A DNA stretch of 64,000 nt, from NCBI GenBank assembly GCA_030427705.1, contig JAUIBR010000024.1, forward strand, positions 1 through 64,000. The letters run 5' to 3'. How positions within the stretch are numbered: the first letter of the stretch is position 1; each line of letters starts with the position of its first letter. The stretch comes from a bacterium (lineage in GTDB: Bacteria > Myxococcota_A > Bradymonadia > Bradymonadales > Bradymonadaceae). A program made the translations under genes and the position numbers. This document shows positions 28,582 to 37,446 of this stretch, one piece after another. Under the pieces are notes generated by a model. That model did not search any database. It saw only the letters and a program-made list of their open reading frames with translations, and was not told the DNA's origin.

Positions 28582-29721
28582 TTACCAGCCGAACTTGAAG
28601 GCGGTGACGCGGCCGTGGTCCGAGAACGTGTAGAGGCGGTCGCCGCCAAACTCGATTCCAGCCGTAAACCCAGCGGTTCCGCGGAAGATGTGGAGCGGAT
28701 AACCGGTTGCTCGATCCAAAACGTAGAGCGGTTTCTCAGTCGCAACAACCAGGTACGGTCCATACGGCTGAAGATGGTCGGGAGAGGCGTCCTTGAATTT
28801 GAAGCTCCAGACGGACTTGCCGGTCTCGGAGTCGATCGCGACCACGCGGCCAAGCGAAGACGTCACGTAAAGCAAGTATTCGTAGGATTGCATTCGTGCG
28901 ACAGAAGCCACCGGATTGCGCCAGATAATCTCGCCACTGAAGCGGTCCAGCGCATAAACCCCGCCACCGAACGAAGCGGCGTAAACCAGCGAATCGGTGA
29001 CGAACACGTCGCCATCAACGTCCATGAACTTCTCGGCACCGCCGGTCAGGTCTGCACGCCAGAGTTCTTCCCCGGTTTCCAACTGCAATGCGACGAGAAA
29101 GCCGTCGGCAAATCCGCAGTAGACTTCACCATCCTTCACAGCAGGTCGCCCTGCCCCCTGGATCGTAAAGAACTCGGGTGGTTTGCGTTGGAAGCGCCAA
29201 AGCTCTTCACCAGTCGTTACATCAAGCGCGTAGAGCGTATCGGTCGCGTCGGTAAGAAGAATCCGACCTTCTGCAATGGTAGGTGGTGTCTCAAACGAAC
29301 TTTGCGCCTGGAATGTCCAAGCTTCGTCGCCGTTACTGACTTCCAGCGCACGCACTTTACCGCTCAAGTCAGCGATGATGACGAAACCAGCGCCGAAGCC
29401 CGGTTGAGCCGAGATGGAAGCATCGATCCATTTGGACCAAACTTTCTTCCCATTCGACGCTTGGAACTTGATGATTTCCCCGTTTGCAGTCGCAACCACA
29501 AGCTCGTCCGTAGTTGGGACGTGCTTTGGCTTGGCAAACTGCGTGGGGATTTTGGTGAAGAACTCGAAGTCATCGAGGCGTGTCGACCAGTTAACACGAA
29601 CCGTGGGGTCCGGTGCCTGGGGCTTCACCTGGAAAGACTTGGTTTTCGCCTTTGGGGGGGCGCAACCGACGACAACGAAGGCTGCACAAATGAGAAGAAA
29701 GAATGCCGTCTTGGCTTTCAT
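28582..29721 (-). CDS. bamB: Outer-membrane assembly lipoprotein BamB (PQQ-type propeller)
   Basis: BAM-complex accessory lipoprotein. The 379-residue product has lipobox 'VVVGC' (Cys20) and a beta-propeller of repeated PQQ-like blades: 'FQASNGKKVWSKW', 'LEVSNGDEAWTFQ', 'LDVTTGEELWRFQ', 'LQLETGEELWRAD', 'LDRFSGEIIWRNP', 'IDSETGKSVWSFK', 'LDRATGYPLHIFR'. The length and lipoprotein signal match E. coli BamB (392 residues). It starts six bases after the YfgM-like gene, the same order as yfgM-bamB in E. coli, which supports the assignment over a generic PQQ-repeat protein. Confidence 0.85.
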   Translation of the reverse strand: MKAKTAFFLLICAAFVVVGCAPPKAKTKSFQVKPQAPDPTVRVNWSTRLDDFEFFTKIPTQFAKPKHVPTTDELVVATANGEIIKFQASNGKKVWSKWIDASISAQPGFGAGFVIIADLSGKVRALEVSNGDEAWTFQAQSSFETPPTIAEGRILLTDATDTLYALDVTTGEELWRFQRKPPEFFTIQGAGRPAVKDGEVYCGFADGFLVALQLETGEELWRADLTGGAEKFMDVDGDVFVTDSLVYAASFGGGVYALDRFSGEIIWRNPVASVARMQSYEYLLYVTSSLGRVVAIDSETGKSVWSFKFKDASPDHLQPYGPYLVVATEKPLYVLDRATGYPLHIFRGTAGFTAGIEFGGDRLYTFSDHGRVTAFKFGW

Positions 29722-29727
29722 AAATGC

Positions 29728-30531
29728 CTAGAGCGTGGCCAATCGCCGTTCGATATCCGACTTCTGTGGGTGCATTGGATCGCTTTCCAGAATGTCGTGA
29801 TAGATTTTCTTCGCTTCGTCTTTCTTACCCGACGACTCCAGAAGGACAGCGCGTGGGTATTGCGTCGACTTCTTGAATTTGTCGTTGAGGCCCGCCAGCT
29901 CGTCGTACGACTTGAGGGCTTCTTCAACCTTTCCACCTGCAGCCTGCGCAGTCGCGAGCCCTTGGTAGATTGGTGCTTTTGCGACGGGGTCTTTGGCCGC
30001 CTTCAATGCTTCCTGATAGGTCGAGATGGCTTCGTCGAACTTCCCAAGACGATAGGCCGCAGCAGCCTTCGTGAGGCGAGCGGTCTGCGCAATCTCAGCG
30101 TCACCTGCGGATGCGAGCGTTGCATTGGACGTCTCGTAGATCTTGGTCCATCGAGCTTCTTCGCTCTCAAGCGTTTCTTCAGGTGGGTCAATATTTGGCA
30201 TCTTGGAGAGTTCTTCATACTCCAATGAGCCTTTAACCATCATATTGTACGTCTTGAATGCTGGCGTCATTTCGGCCGACTTTGCCACCTTCTGCGACTC
30301 CATGTATTGGAAGCCGTAGTAGACGCCTAGGATCGCCACTGCGATACCGACGATCAGACCGATGACAGCTTGGGGATTTTCTTCCGCCCAGTTGCCCTTC
30401 TTCAGCTTATAACCGGACTCAGGAACAACGACCTTAACGTCGCCATCTTCTTCAGAGTCCTCAACTTCCCCGACCAGCTCATCATCAGAAGGCGCTTTGG
30501 ATTCGTCCTTCTTTTTGACTTTCATTGCCAT
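29728..30531 (-). CDS. YfgM-like TPR membrane protein
   Basis: A 267-residue single-pass protein. A charged cytoplasmic N-terminus (~1-50) is followed by one transmembrane helix (~54-73, 'AVIGLIVGIAVAILGVYYGF') and a periplasmic TPR domain ('AAAYRLGKFDEAISTYQEAL', 'GGKVEEALKSYDEL'). This matches the YfgM layout, an ancillary SecYEG translocon subunit that links to periplasmic chaperones and is encoded next to bamB. GGAG lies seven bases before the ATG. A near-consensus promoter precedes it. Sequence identity to YfgM itself cannot be judged here, so the assignment rests on architecture and neighbour. Confidence 0.7.
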   Translation of the reverse strand: MAMKVKKKDESKAPSDDELVGEVEDSEEDGDVKVVVPESGYKLKKGNWAEENPQAVIGLIVGIAVAILGVYYGFQYMESQKVAKSAEMTPAFKTYNMMVKGSLEYEELSKMPNIDPPEETLESEEARWTKIYETSNATLASAGDAEIAQTARLTKAAAAYRLGKFDEAISTYQEALKAAKDPVAKAPIYQGLATAQAAGGKVEEALKSYDELAGLNDKFKKSTQYPRAVLLESSGKKDEAKKIYHDILESDPMHPQKSDIERRLATL

Positions 30532-30589
30532 CTAAAATCTCCATCAAGTCCGCACAGTTGGCCAATTTCCGGCAAGCGCGGAGTCGCGC

Positions 30590-30618
30590 AATATAGTGAC
30601 GCGGTCTAGTGGTGTCAA
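30590..30618 (-). promoter_or_regulatory. Near-consensus sigma-70 promoter of yfgM-bamB
   Basis: Minus strand TTGACA (30613-30618), 17-bp spacer, TATATT (30590-30595). Eleven of twelve consensus positions match, about 59 nt before the ATG at 30531. The best promoter in the window. Confidence 0.8.
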
Positions 30619-30647
30619 CATGCGCATCGCGTTACGCTTCGCGATCT

Positions 30648-31196
30648 TCAGAACCGGAAGTGGTGCGTCAAGTTCAGGCCGAACTGACTGTAAACGGGAA
30701 AGACATCCAAGTTGGTGAGTAGCGCGTGAATATCGGCGTACAGGCCCACCGACCAAAAACGGTCAAGTCGCCAGTCCACGCCCAACCCAACTTTTAAGCC
30801 TGCGTTCACGTTGGTCGAGCCCTCAGAAGTCGTGGGTGTATCCAAATAGCCAGCCAAGGCTAGAGATGCCCATGGCACATAGGTGAACACGTCGAGATTG
30901 TAGCGGACCCCTGCAGACACATGGGACACGATCTGTGCGGGAAGCGTGAGCTCTTCGGATTCGACCTTTTCAAAGTGATAGCTTCCACCGATGTCCGCAA
31001 ATGCCGCCCAATACTCGGTCAGGTCGTAGCGGGCACCAAACTGGCCGCCGAGACCAAACAGACCTGAAGACCCCAAATCTGTAAGATTGGCGCCACCAAG
31101 ACCCGCGTAAACCGAACCATCAGCCCAACTGGGCGAGGCAACCATGGAAATCATCGCGAAAGAAACCACCGCGATGACCTTATGCAATCGGATCAT
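30648..31196 (-). CDS. Small outer-membrane beta-barrel protein
   Basis: A 182-residue protein with signal peptide (cleavage expected after 'SPSWA') and about eight amphipathic strands with glycine-rich turns ('GSVYAGLGGANLTDLGSSG', 'SHVSAGVRYNLDVFTY', 'GLKVGLGVDWRLDRFWSVGL'), ending 'NLTHHFRF' with terminal Phe. This fits an OmpA-transmembrane/OmpW-size barrel. No named family was recognised. The ATG overlaps the stop of the symporter gene as ATGA (31193-31196), so it is translated with the symporter. A hairpin with ATCGCG/CGCGAT arms (~30621-30641) follows the gene without a T-run. Confidence 0.7.
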   Translation of the reverse strand: MIRLHKVIAVVSFAMISMVASPSWADGSVYAGLGGANLTDLGSSGLFGLGGQFGARYDLTEYWAAFADIGGSYHFEKVESEELTLPAQIVSHVSAGVRYNLDVFTYVPWASLALAGYLDTPTTSEGSTNVNAGLKVGLGVDWRLDRFWSVGLYADIHALLTNLDVFPVYSQFGLNLTHHFRF

Positions 31197-33172
31197 TCGG
31201 CCTTCTTCATCTCACCCGACTTGTACATGGACCAGTACTCGTTGAGTGCTTCAGAAATCTTCGGTGAGAGAAGGACGACCCCAATAATATTGGGGAACGC
31301 CATCGACAGGATCATGAGGTCCGAGAAGTCCAAGACGTTCTGCATGCTGCTTACGCAACCCAACCACACAAAGAAGCAGAAGAGATAGCGGTATGGTTGC
31401 GTTTGCTCAGGCCCGAAGAGATAGGACCAGCAACGCTCACCGTAGTAGCTCCATGAAATCATGGTCGAGAATGCGAACAGAATAACCGCAACCGAGAGCA
31501 AGATTCCCGCGAACGATGCCAACCCGCTTTCAAATGCGGCTGCCGTCAACGACACCCCACTGAGACCCGCCGTAGCTGGGTCCGCGTAGACGCCCGTCAC
31601 GATAATGACCATGCCGGTCATGAAGCAGATAACCAGGGTATCGATAAATGGTTCGAGCAACGCCACCAATCCCTCACGGACTGGGAAGTGCGTACGCGCC
31701 GCGGAGTGCGCGATGGCAGCAGAACCGACGCCGGCTTCCGAACTGAACGCCGCACGCTGGATGCCAGTCACAAACACACCGATGAACCCGCCGTACATCG
31801 CATCAGGGCTGAACGCCTGCGACATGATCAGGCTGATCGCGTGGGGAACTTCTCCGATATTCAGGATAATGATTGCCAATGAAGATAAGACATAAAGCAC
31901 GCACATCAGTGGCACGATCTTATCCGCCACGTTGCCGATTCGTTTGATTCCGCCAACGATGACGATTCCCACCAATACAGCCAAGAGAAGGCCGTAGAGC
32001 CATCCCAGGTGCTCCGAGCCACCATGCAGCGGATCAGGGTTTTCGGCCAAAATGCCGATGGTAGGCGCCATCTTCTCTTTTAGGCCAAGAAGTTTGGTTT
32101 GCTCTTCCTTTGCGGCATCAACGCCCTCGCCACCTTCGGCGATCTTCTTCTCCAGGTCAGCCAACGAGGCTTCAACGTCTTTTGGCCAGAAGACATCACG
32201 TCCGACCACAACTGCCAGTTCCATGCGGTCGAGCTGTTTCGGTTCGATATTGTGTTCTTCACCCGTGCCGGCTGCCGCTGCCTCGACCTTTGTGGTCACC
32301 ATGCCGTCATAATCGGCCCAATCCGCGACCTTGATGTCAATGTCTGCGGTCGGGTGGAATACCTGTCCGTCCTTAGATTTAAACCGGACGAGGTGTTTCT
32401 TACCCGCCAGATCGATTGCAGTCGGGTTGAAGATGTGAACCGTGCCCGAGGCCCGCTCACCCGCGAGTGCAGGGATAACGGTGCCGATCGCTTCGAACGA
32501 CTGGTTTGCCTGGAACATGTTCCCGCCACCAAACGAACCGCCAATACAGAGGATTGCGAAGAACACGGACAGGACCTTGCCTAGACCGGGCATGCCTTTC
32601 TCTGCGAGACCGTCGCGCAGGTAAACCATCGGTCCGCCGCGCACTTGGCCTTCTTCGTCCACCTGGCGATACATTTGACCCAACGTACATTCGGCGAACT
32701 TGCTGGCCATTCCGAAGAAGCCGGTGAACATCATCCAAAACACTGCACCCGGTCCACCGACCGCGACCGCAACTGCCACGCCAGCGATATTTCCCAACCC
32801 GACCGTTGCCGAAAGCGCTGAGCTCAATGCTTGGAAGTGACTGACTTCGCCTTCGTCGTCGGGATCGTCGTAATCCCCTTTCACGATTTCGACCGCATGC
32901 CAGATACCGCGAACATTGATGAACGCGAACCGCAGTGTGAAGAAGACGGCACCGCCCGCCAGAACGATAACCACCAGCGGCATCCCGATTCCGGGAACCT
33001 TGAAGAGCAATACCGTCGCCATCAATCCGACGATATCGCCGAGGTTATCGTTAACCTTAGCCTGCATTTGACCAACGTCGCCGCCGGTCCAGATACCCAA
33101 GATCGCCATAAAGACGAGCAGAATGATAATAGCAGCGTACTGACGCGCGTACTTAGAGACGGCGTTCACCAT
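31193..33172 (-). CDS. Sodium:alanine symporter family (AGCS) with inserted domain
   Basis: A 659-residue polytopic transporter for Na+/H+-coupled uptake of small amino acids. Family motifs include 'SSALSATVGLGNIAGVAVAV', 'GGPGAVFWMMFTGFFGMASKF', 'GGSFGGGNMFQANQ', 'FSSEAGVGSAAIAHSAART', 'EGLVALLEPFIDTLVICFMTG' and 'FAFSTMISWSYYGERC'. Normal members are about 450-550 residues. Here about 150 extra residues (~237-390) lie between the QANQ helix and the next helix ('WLYGLLLAVLVGIVIVGGIKR'). The insert starts strand-rich ('FNPTAIDLAGKKHLVRFKSKD') and ends with a helical/coiled part ('ASLADLEKKIAEGG'). Its side of the membrane cannot be fixed from the sequence. The last four bases overlap the beta-barrel gene. 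Confidence 0.9.
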   Translation of the reverse strand: MVNAVSKYARQYAAIIILLVFMAILGIWTGGDVGQMQAKVNDNLGDIVGLMATVLLFKVPGIGMPLVVIVLAGGAVFFTLRFAFINVRGIWHAVEIVKGDYDDPDDEGEVSHFQALSSALSATVGLGNIAGVAVAVAVGGPGAVFWMMFTGFFGMASKFAECTLGQMYRQVDEEGQVRGGPMVYLRDGLAEKGMPGLGKVLSVFFAILCIGGSFGGGNMFQANQSFEAIGTVIPALAGERASGTVHIFNPTAIDLAGKKHLVRFKSKDGQVFHPTADIDIKVADWADYDGMVTTKVEAAAAGTGEEHNIEPKQLDRMELAVVVGRDVFWPKDVEASLADLEKKIAEGGEGVDAAKEEQTKLLGLKEKMAPTIGILAENPDPLHGGSEHLGWLYGLLLAVLVGIVIVGGIKRIGNVADKIVPLMCVLYVLSSLAIIILNIGEVPHAISLIMSQAFSPDAMYGGFIGVFVTGIQRAAFSSEAGVGSAAIAHSAARTHFPVREGLVALLEPFIDTLVICFMTGMVIIVTGVYADPATAGLSGVSLTAAAFESGLASFAGILLSVAVILFAFSTMISWSYYGERCWSYLFGPEQTQPYRYLFCFFVWLGCVSSMQNVLDFSDLMILSMAFPNIIGVVLLSPKISEALNEYWSMYKSGEMKKAE

Positions 33173-33193
33173 TGACAGTCCTTAGTCAGTTTG

Positions 33194-33211
33194 GCGCCGG
33201 AAAAACGGCGC
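33194..33211 (-). promoter_or_regulatory. GC-rich hairpin in symporter leader
   Basis: GCGCCG (33194-33199), 6-nt loop, CGGCGC (33206-33211). It lies about 22 nt before the symporter ATG on the minus strand. It may affect translation or mRNA stability; no riboswitch class was recognised. Confidence 0.35.
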
Positions 33212-33319
33212 AATCGTTCAAAGTGGCGGGGTTTTATCAAACTGAGAGGCGAAGCGCCAGATCCGAAGGCAGACCACGATCGGGAACGCGCAAGCCTAAG
33301 CGCGGCGAGCGTATCACGC

Positions 33320-33348
33320 TTGATATTGAGCAGGGCTTTCGGTATTTC
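33320..33348 (+). promoter_or_regulatory. Candidate promoter of Asn-linker lipoprotein
   Basis: TTGATA (33320-33325), 17-bp spacer, TATTTC (33343-33348), 64 nt before the ATG at 33413. The -35 is good and the -10 moderate. Confidence 0.4.
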
Positions 33349-33412
33349 CGTTGGTCGGCGCAATGTTTAGCGCCCACACACCAATGTGATTGCTCGATTT
33401 TGAGGTCAAAAG

Positions 33413-35029
33413 ATGCGTCGATGGATTGTTGGAACAGTAGCCGTAGCAGCGGCTTCGATGGTGATTGGTTGCTCGGATGATGAGGACCCAAAAGCAGGTG
33501 AAGGCGACGCATGTACCGTCGACGGTGACTGCGCAAGCGGCCTGCTCTGCCGCGAGTCGGTTTGTGTGCCCAGTGCGAATAATGGCAACAACACAAATAA
33601 CGGTAACAACTCGAACAACTCCAACAATGGCAACAACGTCAACAATATCGTCGATGAGGAGTACTTCATCTCCTATATCTACGAAGACGTTATCAACAGC
33701 ACTCGGCGACTGCGTCTGTTGAACAATCTCAGCGGCGACACGGTTGATGTCAGCCCGGAAGAAGTCGATTGCGGGCTCGGTTGCTGGGTCACCGAAGACC
33801 TCTCAAACTTTATCTACCTTCGTCCAAACATGGACCCGATGAACGCGGGCACATTTGACGTTTACCGCTCCGACGTGGGAACCGACCTGACTGCCGCTAG
33901 CGGTGGCGAGGTGGTTGCGTCTGCGGTGCGCTCGGTTGAAGTCAACGGCAATGACATCTCGTACGTACGTGAAGTCACGATGGAGAACCAAGCGTTCTAC
34001 CTGACGTTGGGCAGCGGTGAGGTCAATCTTGGCCGCATCGGAACCGTCGGTGGCACCGAAGGTGACTGGCATGCGGATCCAAATTCCGGAAATGCGGTCA
34101 TCTACAACCCCACCCTGCAAACGATGGACGTCCTGATCGGCGACACCTCGGGCGGAATCACCGATGTGACCTACACCATCGACTCACAGAACTACCAGGA
34201 AGTGTCCGGTTCGTACTTCGGCGGAAACGTCGACACCGCGTTCTCGCCCGACGGCAAATACATGGCGATGCTGACGTCGAAGGCACCGATGGACACCAAC
34301 GCATGTACGTCGGCAGCCGACTGCACAGGCGTGGGTGAGCGCTGTGGTCGATTCGACCGTTGTGCTTCCATCCAGGTCGTCGTTCACATGTTCGATATGG
34401 AGAATCTCGATAACCTCGGCGAGCGTTGCGGCGGAAACGAAGCCTGCGGTTCGGTCCACACCTGCGACATTCCTGCAGACACCCAAATCGACAAGGCTGT
34501 CTGCATTCCTCGCCGTATCGTCCTCGGCTTGCCAGCAGAGCAGACTCAGGGCACGCCAGCACAGACTGGTTGCCAGCTGACGTCTGGTCGCGACGACCTC
34601 TTCTACACGGGCGTCCGTGGACCGCTGTCATTCGGCGCTGACGGTTCGCTTTACGCCGTCGCAACCCGTGACTGCGACGACCAAAACATCCCGATTTCGC
34701 GCATCTTGCGCATGCAACCAACCAGCTCGGACTTTGAAGTTGTGTACGGAAATCCTGGCGATGCGTTCGATGACGCACTTTGCTACGACGAAGAAGAAAG
34801 CCAAGTCGACACCGAGAACTGCATCATCGAGATCCAGAGTGCCCGGTTGAGCCCCGGCGGTAACAAGCTTGCGTTCACGGGAACCAACCCGAACGTTGTC
34901 GACGCCGACCTGGCCGCAACCACCATGGACCTGTGGGAAGTGAAACGTGACGGCACGGATCACGAGTGGACGGGCGGAAACGGCGAATTGGACGTCGTCG
35001 AGCGTTTCCAAGTGCATCCCGCACCATAA
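33413..35029 (+). CDS. Lipoprotein with Asn-rich linker and propeller-like body
   Basis: A 538-residue lipoprotein: lipobox 'MVIGC' (Cys20), then a short cysteine-rich Dickkopf-like stretch ('GDACTVDGDCASGLLCRESVC'), then an Asn/Gly linker (~55-78) and a long body. The body shows repeated strand blocks and 'AFSPDGKYMAMLTSKAP', 'RLSPGGNKLAFTGTNP', typical of TolB/PD40-type beta-propellers. A second cysteine-rich insert ('ACTSAADCTGVGERCGRFDRC') lies at ~300-320. These cysteine patterns and Asn linkers are common in surface lipoproteins of Bradymonadota and Myxococcota. GAGG precedes the ATG. The mazG-like gene follows after 3 nt. Confidence 0.75.
   Translation: MRRWIVGTVAVAAASMVIGCSDDEDPKAGEGDACTVDGDCASGLLCRESVCVPSANNGNNTNNGNNSNNSNNGNNVNNIVDEEYFISYIYEDVINSTRRLRLLNNLSGDTVDVSPEEVDCGLGCWVTEDLSNFIYLRPNMDPMNAGTFDVYRSDVGTDLTAASGGEVVASAVRSVEVNGNDISYVREVTMENQAFYLTLGSGEVNLGRIGTVGGTEGDWHADPNSGNAVIYNPTLQTMDVLIGDTSGGITDVTYTIDSQNYQEVSGSYFGGNVDTAFSPDGKYMAMLTSKAPMDTNACTSAADCTGVGERCGRFDRCASIQVVVHMFDMENLDNLGERCGGNEACGSVHTCDIPADTQIDKAVCIPRRIVLGLPAEQTQGTPAQTGCQLTSGRDDLFYTGVRGPLSFGADGSLYAVATRDCDDQNIPISRILRMQPTSSDFEVVYGNPGDAFDDALCYDEEESQVDTENCIIEIQSARLSPGGNKLAFTGTNPNVVDADLAATTMDLWEVKRDGTDHEWTGGNGELDVVERFQVHPAP
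33575..33648 (+). repeat. AAC/AAT-rich low-complexity repeat (Asn linker)
   Basis: Runs of AAC, AAT, GGC/GGT codons code for the Asn/Gly linker that follows the cysteine-rich N-terminus. It is imperfect, with synonymous changes, and could expand or contract. Confidence 0.8.
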
Positions 35030-35032
35030 GTC

Positions 35033-35389
35033 ATGAATGACCCTCTTCTAGAGGCTCTTCACGCCGGAACCGCCGCGGCTGAGCGCGGGTTTGACTGGAC
35101 TAATGCGCTCGATGCATTGGAAAAAGTTCCAGAAGAGAGTGCCGAGCTCGCCGAAGCAATTCAAGCGAGCGACGGCATCGCCGAAGAGCTCGGCGACCTG
35201 CTGTTTGCGGTCGTCAATGTCGCACGAAAAGTGGATGTGGATCCCAGTGAAGCCCTGAGGGCTGCAACACAGAAGTTCGAACGTCGCTTTGAGGGCGTGG
35301 TTGCTGAGCTGGCGCGCCGCGGGCGAACTCCGGAAGAGTCCACTTTGGACGAAATGGAGTCCATTTGGGTGGCGAATAAGTCGCAATAG
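35033..35389 (+). CDS. Single-domain MazG-type nucleotide pyrophosphohydrolase
   Basis: A 118-residue protein covering one MazG domain. Conserved acidic helices are 'KVPEESAELAEAI' and 'AEELGDLLFAVVNVAR', giving the ExxE and ExxD metal-binding pattern, followed by 'DPSEALRAATQKFERRF', which is typical of the C-terminal half of full-length MazG. E. coli MazG has two such domains in about 260 residues; the first is missing. It should hydrolyse (d)NTPs to monophosphates if it dimerises, as short MazG proteins do. It starts 3 nt after the lipoprotein gene. Whether it is a natural short form or the remnant of a longer gene cannot be decided; no upstream remnant is seen. Confidence 0.85.
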   Translation: MNDPLLEALHAGTAAAERGFDWTNALDALEKVPEESAELAEAIQASDGIAEELGDLLFAVVNVARKVDVDPSEALRAATQKFERRFEGVVAELARRGRTPEESTLDEMESIWVANKSQ

Positions 35390-35457
35390 GCCCGTTTGGC
35401 TTGAACGCCCGCGCTGCAAAGGCGTAGAATGCCCAAACTTCCTTCAGAAGAACATCA

Positions 35458-37446
35458 ATGAGCGCTTCAACCCTACGTGGTTGTCATTTTGGAGGGTACC
35501 TCGCGGTCCTCATCCTTCTTTGCCTGAGCATCGTGCCGTATTCGGCGCATGCCCAGCTCGACGAAGGCATGGAGGAGATGCTGAAGAGCGCCAATCTCAA
35601 AGGAAAAGGGGCGGACAACACTCCCATCGCGAACACCAACGTTTCGGCTGTGAACCGACTGGTGCATTGGCGACTTTGGAAGCGTGTGGTGACCACTGGC
35701 GGTGGTGCCGGCGATGACGAACTCACGGCCCTTGAGAGTGACGGACGTTCTGTCGGTTACGTGAATCAGATCACATATGCCATGGCGGTCGCGAACATCG
35801 CAGGGACGATGGGCGATGCCGAAACCGGCAATGCCATGTTCCAGCAGGCACAGCGGCTCGCGCCCGACCTGCCCTACGTCTATTTTGCGCATGCCAAATA
35901 TGCGTTCGATCGGGACCCTGCCGCGTTCCACCAATGGGGAGCGGCATGGTCACGAGGAATGCAGCTCGCGCTGGCGTGGCCAGATACGCGCTTCCCATGG
36001 GCGCTGAAACTGCTGCTCTTTCTGCTATTCGCCGCATCGATCGCTGCCCTGGTTTTCGCCTTTGGGCAAATCATCCGGCAGTTTGGGATTGTCGCCTACG
36101 ACGCCGCGGCAGCACTTCCCAAAGGGTTCTCGTCGAATCAGACGGTCATTTTGCTGTTGGCAGCGGCCATCGTCCCCGGCCTCATCTACCAGAGTCCCCT
36201 GTTTGGTCTGGTCGTGTTGCTTGCGTTGGTGGCGATTCCTCAGCAGATTCGCGAACGCTTGGTCTCGATCGTCGTGTTCGGCTTGCTCGCGGCACTTCCG
36301 ATGTTGGACAGGGTCGCAGATGACTTAGCCTCCTACAGTGGCTCACAAACGCAGGCCCTGGTTCATGCGCAATACATTCATTGTGGCGAAGCCTGTTTGG
36401 AAGACCTTAAAGCGCGACTCGAACATGACCCGAAGGATCAATATATCCAGTTTACGGTCATGCTCGCGGAGTACCGCACCAGCAAGCCAGAAGCGCTGAA
36501 GCGGGTAATCTCGATCGCAAACGAAATTGAATGGCGACCCGAGATCAAACCCTATGTGCTCAACCTCGCGGGTACGTCGGAGCTGGCCCTGGCCAATCCA
36601 GGGAAAGCTGTCGAGTACTTCCGGCAGGCACAACCGGGGATGCCGAAAAGCGGTGCGCCGGCATTCAACCTGATGCGCGCGTATCAGCTCCAAGATGATG
36701 TAGATAAGGCCGCGGCCGCGTTGCGTGAATCGACCTCTCGCAATCTGCAGCAGATCACGCAGTACTTGCGCTACGAACGGCGTGACGTGAACTCATTTGT
36801 CATCGCAGAACCCCTGCCCTTAGAGACGTTCTGGCACTATCACCGCGGCATGGAACGAGAGCATCGCAGCACCGTTTTGCCCATTTGGAAAGCGCTCGCT
36901 GGTCCAAAAGTGCCGCTCGATTGGTCCATGTACTTCGGCCTCGCCGGATTGATCGTGGTTTTCCTTACGTTCCCCATTTCGTTCGCAGGCAAGACGAGCA
37001 CCCCGTGTCCTCGCTGCGGCATGGCCCGCGACCCGCGTGACAAGGGCAAGACTGGAAACCACATGTTCTGTCTTCCTTGCTACCGCACCTTCGTGACCGG
37101 GGCCGGTCTCGACTACCACGCACGCGTCCACAACGAGCACGTGCTCGGCCGTCGAGAGCGTATCGGCGAAGTTTTGCGGCGAATGGTCTCAGTGTTGCTA
37201 CCTGGTGGTGGGCACCATCTTGCGGGCCGAAGCATTATCGGATTTCTGGTGACGTTGATGCTGATGCTCGGCGTGATGATGGTCACACGACCGATGGGCT
37301 ATATCCGTCCAATCCATGAGCTCTATTCGGACAATTGGGGTGGCACTGTCACCATCGGTTGGATTTTGCTTTCGATCGCAGTGCTCATCGCCTTCATTGC
37401 GGCTGCCCGTGATATCGCCCCCATCAAAGCGCGGGGGGTCAAGTAA
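35458..37446 (+). CDS. Polytopic TPR membrane protein with zinc ribbon
   Basis: A 662-residue protein. A signal-like helix (~12-32) opens it. Residues ~95-165 are TPR-like ('AETGNAMFQQAQRLAPDLPY'). Transmembrane helices lie at ~182-205, ~223-255 and ~270-285. Residues ~300-480 are a second TPR region ('GNPGKAVEYF'-type: 'ALANPGKAVEYFRQA'). One helix (~486-505) is followed by a zinc ribbon (CPRCG...CLPCY, ~513-540), and the C-terminus has two more helices (~580-600, ~625-645). No family was recognised. The stop overlaps the next start (TAATG at 37444-37448). The context (phoH-pgpH-ybeY downstream) gives no direct clue; inner-membrane scaffold is a guess. Confidence 0.65.
   Translation: MSASTLRGCHFGGYLAVLILLCLSIVPYSAHAQLDEGMEEMLKSANLKGKGADNTPIANTNVSAVNRLVHWRLWKRVVTTGGGAGDDELTALESDGRSVGYVNQITYAMAVANIAGTMGDAETGNAMFQQAQRLAPDLPYVYFAHAKYAFDRDPAAFHQWGAAWSRGMQLALAWPDTRFPWALKLLLFLLFAASIAALVFAFGQIIRQFGIVAYDAAAALPKGFSSNQTVILLLAAAIVPGLIYQSPLFGLVVLLALVAIPQQIRERLVSIVVFGLLAALPMLDRVADDLASYSGSQTQALVHAQYIHCGEACLEDLKARLEHDPKDQYIQFTVMLAEYRTSKPEALKRVISIANEIEWRPEIKPYVLNLAGTSELALANPGKAVEYFRQAQPGMPKSGAPAFNLMRAYQLQDDVDKAAAALRESTSRNLQQITQYLRYERRDVNSFVIAEPLPLETFWHYHRGMEREHRSTVLPIWKALAGPKVPLDWSMYFGLAGLIVVFLTFPISFAGKTSTPCPRCGMARDPRDKGKTGNHMFCLPCYRTFVTGAGLDYHARVHNEHVLGRRERIGEVLRRMVSVLLPGGGHHLAGRSIIGFLVTLMLMLGVMMVTRPMGYIRPIHELYSDNWGGTVTIGWILLSIAVLIAFIAAARDIAPIKARGVK

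Noticed and set aside
28615-30228. A 537-codon plus-strand open frame opposite bamB and yfgM
   Set aside because: It lies wholly antisense to two convincingly recognised genes, has no signature of any protein family, and its composition (Cys/Arg/Trp-rich) is that of a reverse-frame shadow.
33575-33648. AAC-rich stretch as a non-coding tandem repeat
   Set aside because: It stays in frame inside a lipoprotein and codes for an Asn/Gly linker with varied codons, so it is a protein feature.
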